A stretch of 64,000 nt of DNA from Pyricularia pennisetigena (Eukaryota > Ascomycota > Sordariomycetes > Magnaporthales > Pyriculariaceae). The stretch's first letter is position 1; every line of letters begins with the position of its first letter. The notes below the pieces were generated by a model that was not told where the DNA came from, made no database searches, and saw only the letters and a list, made by a program, of their open reading frames with translations. The position numbers and the translations under genes were made by a program. The stretch spans positions 4,316,140-4,380,139 of the forward strand of contig NC_043741.1 of NCBI RefSeq assembly GCF_004337985.1, in the 5' to 3' direction. This document shows, piece by piece, positions 1 through 11,107 of this stretch.

Positions 1-56
1 AGTCATATTTTCAGTCTGATTGGTGCAAATAAATGTACTAACAACAACACGCGCAG

Positions 57-250
57 TCCAAGAAGAGGAGGCTCCCACAGGCATGCTCGCCCGTGGCCAC
101 TATAACGCCATCTCTAGCTTTGTTGACGATGACAAGAAGAAGCACCTGGAGTTCGAGTAAGTCCAACCCGCGACTAAGCTTTCTGTCCAAGCTAGAAAAA
201 TTAACCAATTTTCCTGCAGGTGGAGTTTCGATATCGCCAAGGACTGGTGA
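57..250 (+). CDS. rdi1: Rho GDP-dissociation inhibitor, C-terminal end (partial at window edge)
   Basis: Only the last two exons are in the window: 57-156 and 220-250, with intron 157-219 (gtaagt..cag). An intron ending at 56 shows a ctaac branch-point-like motif at about 38-42. The visible protein runs from EEEAPTGMLARGHYNA through a DDDKKKHLEFEW segment and ends FDIAKDW. This matches the last beta-strands of RhoGDI, whose family ends in a KDW-type tail. RhoGDI extracts prenylated Rho GTPases from membranes and holds them GDP-bound in the cytosol. The N-terminal regulatory arm and most of the immunoglobulin-like fold lie upstream of the window. The gene converges on ppg1. It fits thematically with the Bud3-like GEF and BEM1 further along, although the distances (over 20 kb) argue for coincidence. 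Confidence 0.88.
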
Positions 251-928
251 TTAACGACATAATGATGAGGTTGGACTGCGTAATAACTCTCAATTCCTCT
301 GGTTTGCCTGCCAGGTCACCCTGGATGGTATGAGGCAAAGCATTCCAGATACCATCGATGAACCAGGTTGCCAATCAGAAAACGCCGGCAAGCGGAGTTG
401 GCGATATGACAAAAAGAAGGGGAGGAGGCATGTAAAAACGCACGAAAGATTTATGACGAAAGGGTTGGTATTTTGGCTTCTCTCATGTGCCCTGCGCATT
501 CGGTCATTTCAATGGAAGGCCGCAGTGTATCGGGCTTTTCCATTGGAGACAAATTAGAGCGATTACGAAAACACGATGCTGAAATCATATTTGCATCTTC
601 CCAAAACCTCGATTGATTGCTTGTATGAGCCACTGGGGTGCCTGTGGAGCTACTCCAGTGGTGTATTAAGTCTGTTCTATTTCGTCATGTCTGTATCGTG
701 CCACAGTCATTAAGTACTCGTAACATACCGCATACCCATCTAGCATTCGAACGCGCTGGCGCAAGGAACCGCAGAAGGTTCCATCGGTTAGGCTGGGCAC
801 AGCTATATACACGCCACATTTAGACATCTCTGCCGGGGGAGTTTTGTATAGACACGTTTTGTTGCGCGGTCTCTTTAACGAGGTTTGGGCACGAGCGGTT
901 GGTTCGGCACCAGAACCAACTCTCCGTG
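251..928. other. Intergenic, convergent 3' regions
   Basis: This 678 bp stretch lies between the RhoGDI stop and the ppg1 stop. Open frames here are short and show no recognisable protein. It probably holds the two 3' UTRs. No RNA gene or repeat was recognised. Confidence 0.6.
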
Positions 929-2239
929 TTACAAAAAGTAGTCCGGAAGTGCGCTCGAATCGGCCGCCTTCTCGCCGCCAGGTTGTATATCCTTGTGCTG
1001 GTCGTTTTCGGGGGCCGCAGCAAAAACGTTGAAGAAGCGCTCGCCAGTATCGCTAACCTCGAGTACACTAGCCATGTTCCCGCATCGGTAACAGTAGTTT
1101 GGTGCGCTCCACACGGTGCTCAGGCGGTCGTCGTAGAGCACCTGGTAGCCCTCCTGACAAAGCTGGTGGGCACGCAGGATGTGCGACATGCCGTTGACGG
1201 CCAAGAACTTCTTGACAACCTGCGCGCCAAATGTGTAGCCGGCGCCGCGCGGTGAGAGACTGAATTCGTCGCGCTCCGGGTCTGGATCAGACCACACAAG
1301 GTCGGCCATGGGGCCCTCGTGTGGTATTTCGCGGAAACGGTCGATGATCTTGATCTGGTCGATAGAATGAATAGAGGGAGAGAGGCCTGCCAGCCGGAAA
1401 CCACAGTTAGCAATGGTTCTCCTCTATGACTCTGGCGGGGAGCCCAAACAGTCTCACCTCCGTGAACACAGAATATCTGGTCGTTTATTACAACGCTGAG
1501 CGTGAGGAAATCAAACATGTCGGTAAAGTGATGCCAGACGTTGGCATTGCCGTATTTTCTTGAGCATTCGGTATAGAAGCCATATGACTGTGTGACGCCG
1601 CGCGACTCGTGATTCCCTCGGATCAAGTGGACGCGGTTCGGGTATCTAAGTTTTAAACAAACAAGGAGGGATATGGTCTCGACACTGAACATGCCGCGAT
1701 CGACATAGTCGCCTGTGTGGAAGGGAACCCCGCACAACTAGTTAGAAAAGCCTGGTTCTCACGCCCTGAGACGTACATTGGAGGGGGGTCTCGCAAGAGG
1801 CTGGACATACCCAAAAAGAGATAATTTGTATCGGGGCACCAGCCACCAATCTTGAATATCTCAATCAGGTCGAAGAACTGGCCATGTATGTCTCCGACAA
1901 CGGTTACGGGCGCGCGAACGTGGACGACGTTGCTCTCGCGCATGAGCAGCTCTTTGGTCTTGGCGCATATTGCTTCGATGACTGATTCTGCGAGCAGTTC
2001 CTTCTTGTACAAGCGCGAGATGCACTCGTCCAGATCGACTGAAGCTGTGTTATGGGGGAGCCCCAGCAGGCGCAAAGTCAGCGACGGTATCGCTCTGGGA
2101 GAGGGATACGCAATGAGATGGCGGCAGGCAGCTCTCGACGCCGATGTCGTAGCAAGACGCACGCCACTGTTGCTGTACGATTGGTGTGGGCAGAATAGAA
2201 AGTAAATGGTTATGGGTACTAACCCGGTAGGCCGGGCAT
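929..2239 (-). CDS. ppg1: PP2A-like serine/threonine phosphatase catalytic subunit PPG1
   Basis: Four exons on the minus strand: 2239-2224, 2038-1811, 1712-1458 and 1386-929, giving 318 aa. The start is MPGLP in a 16-nt exon. Its splice (G|gttagt..cag|TC) restores [16 protein letters not shown], the usual start of PPG1-type enzymes. Phosphoesterase motifs are in order: GDIHG at about residues 54-58 and GDYVDRG at 82-88, then RGNHE, HGGLSP and [11 protein letters not shown]. These supply the metal- and phosphate-binding residues. The protein ends in DYFL, the carboxymethylated tail of PP2A-class catalytic subunits. The N-terminus and the RESNV.H...VTVVGD stretch resemble yeast Ppg1 more than PP2A, PP4 or PP6. 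In other fungi Ppg1 works with FAR/STRIPAK-like complexes in growth and morphogenesis. That role is family knowledge and is not visible here. The tiny first exon is inferred but keeps phase throughout. Confidence 0.9.
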
Positions 2240-3522
2240 TGTTTATTCTTTTTTTGCTTTCGGGGGGTGTTGTTTTGGAAGAGCTGCTACGAAGCTCGCT
2301 CTCGGGGTCGTTTTATGCGAGGGGTCGGGTCGTTAAGAGGATGCAGGGGCGGTATCTTTGCCTGGCATACGTTTGGTCTCGTAAAGAGGACTCGCTAAGA
2401 ACCAACATATTTGAAATCAAACAATAGTGAGATGGCGACCAATTATCACACGAAGCTGAAGGTCCAATGTTATTTTTCTTGTTGCTCGGAAGCCAACCCC
2501 TTTTTTCAAGTCGGAAGGAAGAAATGCGACATATTGACTGTATTCTTGGTGCAGAGACCCGTCACTGAATACAAAACACGCCTTCGGCGACATGCTGGAA
2601 GTCCACCATTAATTGTCGCTGTGACTTGGGGAGGCCAACGCTGACTAACCATAGGAGGAAGGTCTTATTGGCTAGATCAAGGAATACTGTACGCGCACAC
2701 TGTACCCGCACACAATCCACCGCGAAGCCCGTCTCCTTTGTTTGTTGCGGGCGGCACGGCTCAGCTTTCGCCAATTTGATCTGACAGGACCAGTTAGAAA
2801 TGAAAACCTCAAATTACATACAACAGAGCCATCTCGGGGAGCCAGCCCCCAGCGTCGCTTATCTATGCTAGATTGAGGGTTTCAGCCTTATTCCCTAACT
2901 GATTCTCGACTGGACTCTTTTTCTACCTCTTATGACATCGGACGGCTGATGCACGCCTTGATCCTGGAGGTGGAGGCTGGGATACGCTGGTCTTGCCTTG
3001 GGCGCCTGCCCACTTTGAAATCGATCGATCAATCGATCAATCAGCCGATTCCATTTGACGTCCACAGACGCCAGATCTTACCCACCTCACCCATTCCATT
3101 CCAGTCGAGCTGAGCTGAAGGGCCCGGCTCCGGCCCCGGCGCCCGAGCAAAGGAGCACGCAGCCCTCGCACGCCATTCCGTCCCGGCTCTGGCTTCACAG
3201 CTACCACCGAGATAGAACCCGCTCCGCACGGTCGGTTAAAGGTTTTGGTGTGTGGGCCATTGTGACCTAGACTAAACCCAGCGTCACTACGCTTGCTTGA
3301 TAAGTGGTCTGGCCCGTTGGTGCGCCGCGCTTCCTGTTGGCGATCAACATTGCGACTTTTCGCTTTTGTTACTGTTCCCCCATTACCTTTGTTTTGGGTC
3401 TTCCATCCAGCTTACCGGTCGGGACTCACGGCACTTTGTTATCGCTTCCCTTCCTGTCAAACGTGTGGGCGCACGCCATTCTCACTCCGGGTCGCAACCT
3501 TACTCTTTGGTCGACATTCACA
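2240..3522. other. Divergent promoter region, ppg1 / zinc-knuckle gene
   Basis: This 1.28 kb stretch separates two divergently transcribed genes and must contain both promoters and 5' UTRs. A short ATCGATCGATCAATCGATCAATCA repeat-like run lies near 3020-3043. The part just before 3523 is pyrimidine-rich, as is common in fungal 5' leaders. No ORF here looks like a protein. Confidence 0.55.
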
Positions 3523-5883
3523 ATGGCGGCACGTGCTCCTGGGCAGGATGCCGCCAGGGAGGAGCCATCATGCTTCAACTGTGGGATCAAAGGCCATTTT
3601 GCCATAGCATGTCCCGAAGAAGTTCGCAAAGAGCCTGCGTAAGTCCAAATTTCTCTTTTGGGTTATACTGAGGCAGGCCTTGACCTTGCTGGATTGTTTC
3701 ATCTTTTTTTCAAGTTATATTCTGCCAATATACTTGTCTTCCCCAATACTGATGACCTACCTTATCACGTCATCAGTGGTCTACAAGCATTCCGTGAGCG
3801 TAAAGCTGCGGCACAATCAAAGGGTTCTCGGGGAGGTCCTGGGCAAGGTAAAGGATCGGGCGGCACAGGCATGATCATCACAAAGTACGCACCGCCGCCG
3901 CATCCATCACTTCCACCACCACCGCCGCCTGCTGCAGCTATCCTAGGCTACTATCCTCAAACCACACCGCCCCCGCATGCTGCGCATCCGGCCCAGTCGG
4001 CCGGCCCTCCCGCCTGGCACTACCCTCCCAGCAACTACAGCCCGGCATATCAAGCGCCTCCGCCGCCGCCGCCACCACCCGTGCACCATGCACAACCCCC
4101 TTATGAACCGTACGCTCACCCAGCATACCCGCCAGCCGCCCCTACTGGCGGCCCGTACTATCCGCCACCTTACGGTGCCCCTCCCCCTCCCCCTCAGCCA
4201 CCGTACTACCCGGGATCGCAATCAACTTACAACTCTGCCGTATATCCACCCCCTGCTCAGGCCTCACCGGCGCCAGGATTTCCATACCCGCCTGCAGCGC
4301 CTGCAGTTTCTGCTAACCAGTCATACCCATACACCGCCCCACCACCTCCATCATACCCTCCACACCCTTACGATACAGCTCAAGGTTACTATCCGCCTCC
4401 GTACCTCGACGAGAGAGGCCGGGGTAACTTTTACTCTGGCGCACGTGGTATTGGTCAGTCCCGTAATCGCGGCGGCTCGAATAACCGCGACCGTGACCGT
4501 CATCGAGATCGTGATAGAGATAGAGAGAGGCACAGGGGACGAGATCGAGATCGCAGTTTTGGTTCCAAGAATCAACGCAAGGGTCTACTGCAAAAGGCGC
4601 AGACACTTCCACAAACAGGCGGAAAGACCCCACCACCGTCTGAAGCACAGAAAGACAAGTTAGAAGGCAGTCCGACCACGCCAGCAAAGGCTATTGGAAA
4701 ACCCAAGACCCCTGAAAAGGACCAAAGCCCTAGCATTGAGGATATTTTGGGATGCGACCTGGAGTCTGCGTTCACGGAGATTCCAACCAAGCCTGCAGAC
4801 CCCGTTGGGCAGCCTCTCCCGAGCGAATACACCGATGCTCCTACGATACCCCCAGCGTTTGATGCCAAGTGTCTCAAATCCGAGTTTTTCTCGGCGGATG
4901 ATTGTGACTCGTTCAGCCGTTCCATCCGCGATTCCAAGTATTGGAAGAATGCAAAGCACGACCCAGCGTTCAAGGCCTGGGCCGGCATGGTCTCCCGCCG
5001 CTTCATCAATAGCATTCACCTATATCACAGCTATAGAACTTCCTCTGCTCCGAGCCCCGATGAAATTATCGCCGAGGACGTTGTACTCGATGAGATAGTT
5101 GTCCAACCATCACCACCTCGCGTGTCCAGTCCAAAAGTCTCAAATCCAAGATTGCCTGGTGCAAGACCTGATGTCTTGGGAAAACATGCAAGAAGTCCCG
5201 CTGATGATGGGGAAACACAGTCTTCTCTCAAGCGATTCAAGGGCATAGCGGGCTTGCCTCAGCTATCTGCTTTTCAGCCGCCTTCTGGTGTTAAACGGCA
5301 TCACCAACGAGGCGAAGGTGGTAGCCATTTGTCTCAGGATAGCAGAGACCATCGCCATTTACACAAAGACTCGCCACGGTCTAGCGAGTTGCCGTATAAC
5401 TCAAGAGTACGGCACGATTCGGGCTATCAAAGCAACAATTCTCCGGACAAGCCATACGCAGAGCGTTTATACGGCAGCTCGAGCGCGACCCGTGACCACC
5501 GAGGACATTCAAGATCACGGCCCCAGTCTCAATCTCGCTCCCGATCTCGTTCTCGCTCCCGTTCTCGTTCTTCTTCCCCGCAAACTGGACGTGAAACTTA
5601 CAAGCCAAGGAGTCTCTCCAAGAACCCTTCTGGTCGACATGGCCGTCATGGGTCACCGAGTTATACGAGGACACGGTCAAGTTCACCCTTGGATGACTTT
5701 GAAAGAGAAATTCTGGGTATTGCACGGGAAGAGGTTCCTGAGAAGAAGGCTGTCAAGCCAAAGCGGCGTCACGACAAAGTGGTCGAAGTCTTCAGGTATG
5801 TTTTGCTTAGCCGTTTCATTAAGTCTCAACCAATTCTGGCCCGTTGTCTTGCTCTTAACACTCTCTTTAGTCGCCGCTGGTGA
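3523..5883 (+). CDS. CCHC zinc-knuckle protein with proline-rich and RS/RD-rich regions
   Basis: Three exons: 3523-3638, 3777-5795 and 5871-5883 (715 aa). The start ATG opens MAARAPG. A CCHC zinc knuckle follows (C17, C20, H25, C30; CX2CX4HX4C), a fold that binds single-stranded RNA or DNA. Residues from about 75 to 260 are a Pro/Tyr/Ala-rich low-complexity tract. A block of RD repeats (about 285-315) and an RSRSRS block (about 610-625) resemble splicing-factor RS domains. Between them lies a more conserved patch around SIEDILGCDLESAF and the SRSIRDSKYWKNAKHDPAFKAW segment. The combination suggests a nuclear RNA-binding or mRNP protein, but I do not recognise a named orthologue. The last exon is 13 nt and encodes only part of SRRW before the stop. 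Its acceptor is preceded by a cttaac motif. If it were skipped, the protein would gain a short unrelated tail. Confidence 0.82.
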
Positions 5884-8800
5884 ACCAGCTATTCTTCGCA
5901 GCTTGGATATAGCAAAACTATCGCCACGGCTCAAGCTTTTGACGAGCCTTTGTCGTCGTTTCTTTTGCTAGCTTTACGTTGTCCACTCTATCTCCGTGTC
6001 ATGTGCGTGAGCCCCCGTGGCTCATGTAGTCCGCCAGCAAGGTGCCGCGGGTACCACTGCCAGCGTTCGCTATATGTGGACACGCACGGGTTCGCCTGGT
6101 CGAGCCTTTGCCCAGTACGGCAAGGCTAGCTGCTACATGGCCTAACTTTTTTTTTCCCCACGCTTCTCATACGATGTCGGGATCTCGGACTTTTGAGTCT
6201 TCCTAACCCAGATAACTGTCCTGCTTTCTTTCTTTTTTTTTTCGAACCCGCCTAGGACGGGTTGTCCTGATTCTCCTGATTGACAGGTCCCGACCCACCC
6301 CTCTTCATATCAGCCATATACATATCATCCACCGGAGTACATCATGTAGGCATGGTTCTCCGGCGTTGCATCAAGGCCGATGGACCGGTCGGTCTAAAAT
6401 CTCTACTATTGCTCACAAACCATGTACCTTGAATAATATTATAACGATTTTAAATTCCTCCTCAAACGATGTCTCTGGCATTACTTGGCATATCCATAGT
6501 CAATCAAACCCAGCCTACAGTGTCATTGATTCTGCATTACATCCTCATTGAATTTCAGACGGCTACCAACATCAGGATACAAAACTACCCGTGCTGTTTT
6601 TCGTCGCAGGTATATCTCGCGGGTTGCTTGGAGGGTTGGCATTGTAGAAGTTACGATGCCACTCCCATTCTATATCCGGACGTTGGCGATACTAGTGTTC
6701 GCCTATAGATTTTGACGTGCGTACATCAAGCGTCGCACTTCAGATCTTGGTAAGGCGCTGGCCGGGGCCTTTCCGGTATCATGCCGTATGGACCTATAGG
6801 GTTTCGCTGCTTAGGTTCTTCTCATGTTAAATTCAATCTAGGTTGTCATTGGGTGCAGCCTAGCTTTCCATCTCGATGGAATGTGATATGTCTTGTGGAA
6901 CAATATCAAGAGCTGCGTTTCAATACTATTCGTTTCAACACTTTGAAGCTTAGTCTTTCTAAGATAGAATCAAGAAGTATTTCCAAGTCATTTTCAATGG
7001 CCCTGTAGGTTGAATAAATGGACGGCAGCTATATACTTGCCCTAAGAACATCCTGCATAGGCCGCACGCGATATATATTAATCGTTTCCAACGCGACTAT
7101 TCTGGAGCGCGGCAAAAAGGGAGTGCACAAGTAGTAAACCACTTGTCACAATTATGAGAGAAAATACGCAAGCAGCAGTAGCAGTAACAGCAGCACCTCT
7201 GGCGCTGATACGAAACCCTCGTTGACGCACGCATGCCTGTCCTCCCGCCGCACCAGCAGCCCCATGCACGGCGCGTGTAAACAAAAGGCGTAGACGTGGA
7301 AAGTATCCTCTCGGGCCAGACCGCGCGTGAGCACGCTATCTATCATGGGTATTGTTGACTTGGGGTGAAAAAAAAAAAGAAAGGATAGAGAAGAAAAAGG
7401 AAGACCGAGACTAAGATGAACAAATGATAGGGCGCGCCCTTGAGATTCCTCTCGGTCAAAAAAAAGGCACCGAGCTTCGCAAGGAGGCCTCGGGGTCCAA
7501 GGTAGGTTCTAGACTCTGCTGACATGTCAAAAGCCAGTTCACGCTAGGGTTGTCTCAATACGGCAAGAGATGCACAGACTCGAGGTCTGGAGCATTCGTT
7601 GTTTATTTTTCCAGGGGCATGTGTACCCCGGGTTTGCGAATTTGACAAGTTTTCCAGAAGCAACAGCAAAAAGAAAGGGGAAAGCAGTTCGGCTTTGTTA
7701 GGTGGAGTTTCGAAATCGTTGCCCAGGCCACTCGCTTGGTGCTTTTGCAAGTGCTAGACTAGCCTAGCCTAGAATTAGCCTAGTCCAGTTATCCTCGTCT
7801 ACTTCGGGAAACTTTTTTTTTCTCCTCTATTTTTCACGCGGTAAGGATGACTGGGCCCAGGTTGGCGGTTACGAACGATATCAAAGCAAGCTCGTTGACG
7901 GACTTGAATCAGTATGGTTCGGATGACAAATGCACGCACGGTTTCATGCCAGGAGCCTATCTAGATGCAAGGCGCAGAATTGAAGCATGCAGGTCCATGA
8001 TAGGGTAGGCTGGGACTGCGTTGAGTTGGGGCTCTAGAATATCCAACCACGTGGGCGTGGCAATTGGATGTCCTCCTATCTTCTTTTCTGACAACAGTTT
8101 GGAGGGCGAGGGTCTTGACGAGAAAGAAACAAAAGGTTAAAAAAAACAAAAAAAAACAAAAAAAACAAAAAGGGGGGGTGGGGGGCCAACTTTGATTGAC
8201 CAAATACAACACGCAGATGGCGAATTTTCAAGATGCTGCTGGCAATTCTATACCGGGTAGACTTGCAGTTTTTAGCTTTGTTTCTACTATGTATAAAGGG
8301 GCGCTAATTGCCGGAGTTGTGCTTGTATTGAGACCCCCTGTAGTCATGGTAGGCTGGCTCTTGGCACAATGCTTCTGTAAAGTAGCTAGAGTAATTAGGG
8401 TACAAGCCGACCAATCGTATCTATTTTATCAAATCTGCGTTGTTAAGGCGGCTATATCAAGAGAAACGGTTGACCAGCCTTCAAACACACGAGTTTCGCC
8501 TCGGCCTTGGAATCTATATCACACTTCTCCCATCTCTTCTTTTGTCGGTCGCTATAGAGTTGTATGATGGGATTTATCCGAATCCGATAAATCTCTCGGT
8601 TCTGGTTGAGTGGCCTCTGACGAATGTGACGATGGTGGATGCTACAATGTCTGCCGGATGATTTCAACCGACATGGCCAAGAAGAGGCGAAGTCTACCTT
8701 GTAGCTAGCTGTCTGTACAGGTAAGCGGCTTGGCAAAAGAATCAAGGGGAAGGGGGGTTGCCAGTGTCTTCCTTTATCTATTCTGTTTTACTGTCGTCCT

Positions 8801-11107
8801 TGTTTTGTCTGGTTCGTGAATCCGTGCATCGTGTTTCGTCGCGGATACCTTGTCGAGGGCGAAAGGATTTTTTCCCCAACTGACGGAGCAAAATGTTCAA
8901 GATGCAAAGCTGGGGAAAGATACAAGGCTCGCAAAAGTGGCCTGATTTTCGAGCTTCTCACCAGGGTTTGACACAAGAAACACCCCTGGGTTGCGTCCCG
9001 ATCCGGAATAGCGCCAGGATTCACGTTCCAAGAGTCGGCGCCAAGTAAAACGCGGGCAAGGTAGAAGCTTAACTGTAGCAAGGGAATGATCTTCTACGAC
9101 TAGATGAATAGTACCCGTATTGGTTGCTTTTTTTCAAGTCTTGCCTTTGCTTGTCATTTTGACTGGCCAGGATACCCAAGTTGAAGGTAGGTACCCATAG
9201 CTATGTGGAAAATGAGCTGATGTGTGGATCAGGTCTAGATCTTGGCGCTAATGGGACCCTGTCTCTTATGATGGTGGCTCCGTGCTATTATTGTTTCCAA
9301 ACCAAAGATACGACCAGATTTAATTAATTGGATGCGTGACGGATGTGTTATTGTCAGTTGTAAACTTGAGGAAATAGCACGTGGTGCTCGAAACAAAAAT
9401 CAGGGAGTCAGATAGGATTCAATCAGGCAGGACCTTGGGATCAAGAGGCCGCTTTGCTGCCAAACCCTAGCAATTCGACTCGGGTTCGGTTCATCTTAAG
9501 TACTTAAAATGAACTACTGCAGCCTGTCATCTGTCATGGAAAGAACTATTATGACAGGACCTAAATTGGAGAGATCAACAACCACGTGCATCTTGTGAGT
9601 TGCCTAAAAGAGGGGAGCGCGAGGAAGAAGGGGCGGAGGAAGGAAGTAAGGAAGGAAGCAAGGAAAGGAAACATAGCAAACGTTGCAGAACAAAAACACC
9701 ATTTCAAACATCGAACAGATACCTGTCCAGATACGACGACGTACTGTAGTAACTAACTGTAAATCGAATATTTGGGGGAGCCCCGCCAGCGACTGGGACC
9801 CCCCACAGCGGCTACCACGCGACTAGGCAAAATACAACATGGCACTTTCCTTTGGCCCTTTCTTTGGCTTTACGAAGTACTGTAATTCGGGGGGAACGGC
9901 CGCTACCATCTGGAGGGCCGGGCAACCCATCCCACCATTCCATGATGAGTTGTGCCCAACAGGTCTAGCCTATCTGATTCGGTCGAGCTAGACTAGTGGT
10001 TACTCTCGCTTCCAACTACGATGGTGGACGCGTTTTAATTTCCCGAATTGACAGCAGTGTGTCCCAGTCAGTACCAAGCCGCCAAGCCAAGTCACGAAGC
10101 CTGGAGCCAAGAAATCTGCGCCCAGGGACCCGATATGCAATGCAGTGTAACCGTTTCTGACGAGCGCCTCTCAACTTTCTCGGCCCCGGCTTGGCGCGGG
10201 CGCGTGCAGAAGAAAGCAGCCATGCGACAGGATACCATTTCTGTCCAGTAAAAGTATCATTGTCATTGGGGTGGATGGCCTGCTCCTCCCGATGCACACC
10301 TCCCCCAAGCTTTCTTACCCTACCCTAGCCTAGTAGCCTACCACTCAGCCGCGCCCCCAGGGAGGCAGAAAGACAGAGAGGCAGGCAGGTAAGCAGGCAG
10401 GCAGACAGGCAGGCAGGCGGCGTGTGCAATAACCTTCTTGATGACGCTGGAGTCTTTTCGTCTTGGCGGTTTTGCTCTCAGGTTTCGGCGATCCAGATCG
10501 ACCAAACCGCTGGCTGGGGTTCAGAAGGGTGGCCATGTACCGAACAGTACCGTGCCGCTCGAAAACGCCCCCCTAGTTCCCGGTCGTGACCTGGTACCAC
10601 ATCACTATGGCTTCGTGGGGTTGCATTCTTGCCTGGCCCGTGGCCCCCGAAGAGTTTTGAATCCCTCATGGGTTGTGCTTGGCAGAATCCGAAAATTGTT
10701 TGGGGCCAGTAACAACAACCTCTAGGCTAATACTCTCAACTCCCCAAAGTTGCCTGAAATGGAAGACTGCCAGCGGATCCCGCCAAGCATGTGCAGCCCA
10801 GTGGCTAATGGTGATCTCGACGGGAAGCCCTTCAGGGGATGGCAGTCAAGCATGGCTTGGCTGCCGTTGCCAATGATAAAAAGTCTTGGTTTCCCTCTCC
10901 GGGCTTGAAGATGGACTTCTTTCTACCCCATCCCGGAGATCCTTCTCTTCCAGCCTACGCCTCTCAGTCTTACCGTTCCGTTCTTGCTTCGTCTTCACTT
11001 CGTCACTTTCTAGGGCTGGTCTCTGCTTGGATTTATTGTTTATTTTTCCCATCATATACCAAACACACACGTCAATTTCGTCCCTCCGTTACAGCAAAAA
11101 CGCAAAA
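5884..11107. other. 5.2 kb gene-poor intergenic region
   Basis: No reading frame on either strand resembles a known protein, and I could not assemble a spliced gene. The stretch holds homopolymer runs (for example near 6229-6241 and 8141-8180), a CTAGCCTAG-type run near 7753-7785, GGAAG/GAAGG-rich sequence near 9625-9665 and the AGGC repeat near 10378-10420. The last kilobase must contain the carbonic anhydrase promoter and leader. A lineage-specific short gene or a non-coding RNA cannot be excluded by eye. Confidence 0.5.
10378..10422. repeat. Imperfect (AGGC)n tetranucleotide repeat
   Basis: About ten copies of AGGC/CAGG with a few interruptions, read directly. It lies in non-coding DNA upstream of the carbonic anhydrase gene. 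Confidence 0.85.

Noticed and set aside
3938..4687. Antisense and frame-shifted Arg/Val-rich frames over the zinc-knuckle gene
   Set aside because: Products of the proline-codon-rich tract read in other frames.
6229..6270. Possible tRNA-like T-arm (ttcgaacccgcc)
   Set aside because: No matching anticodon stem, D-arm or acceptor could be found around it. It follows a T run and looks like chance.
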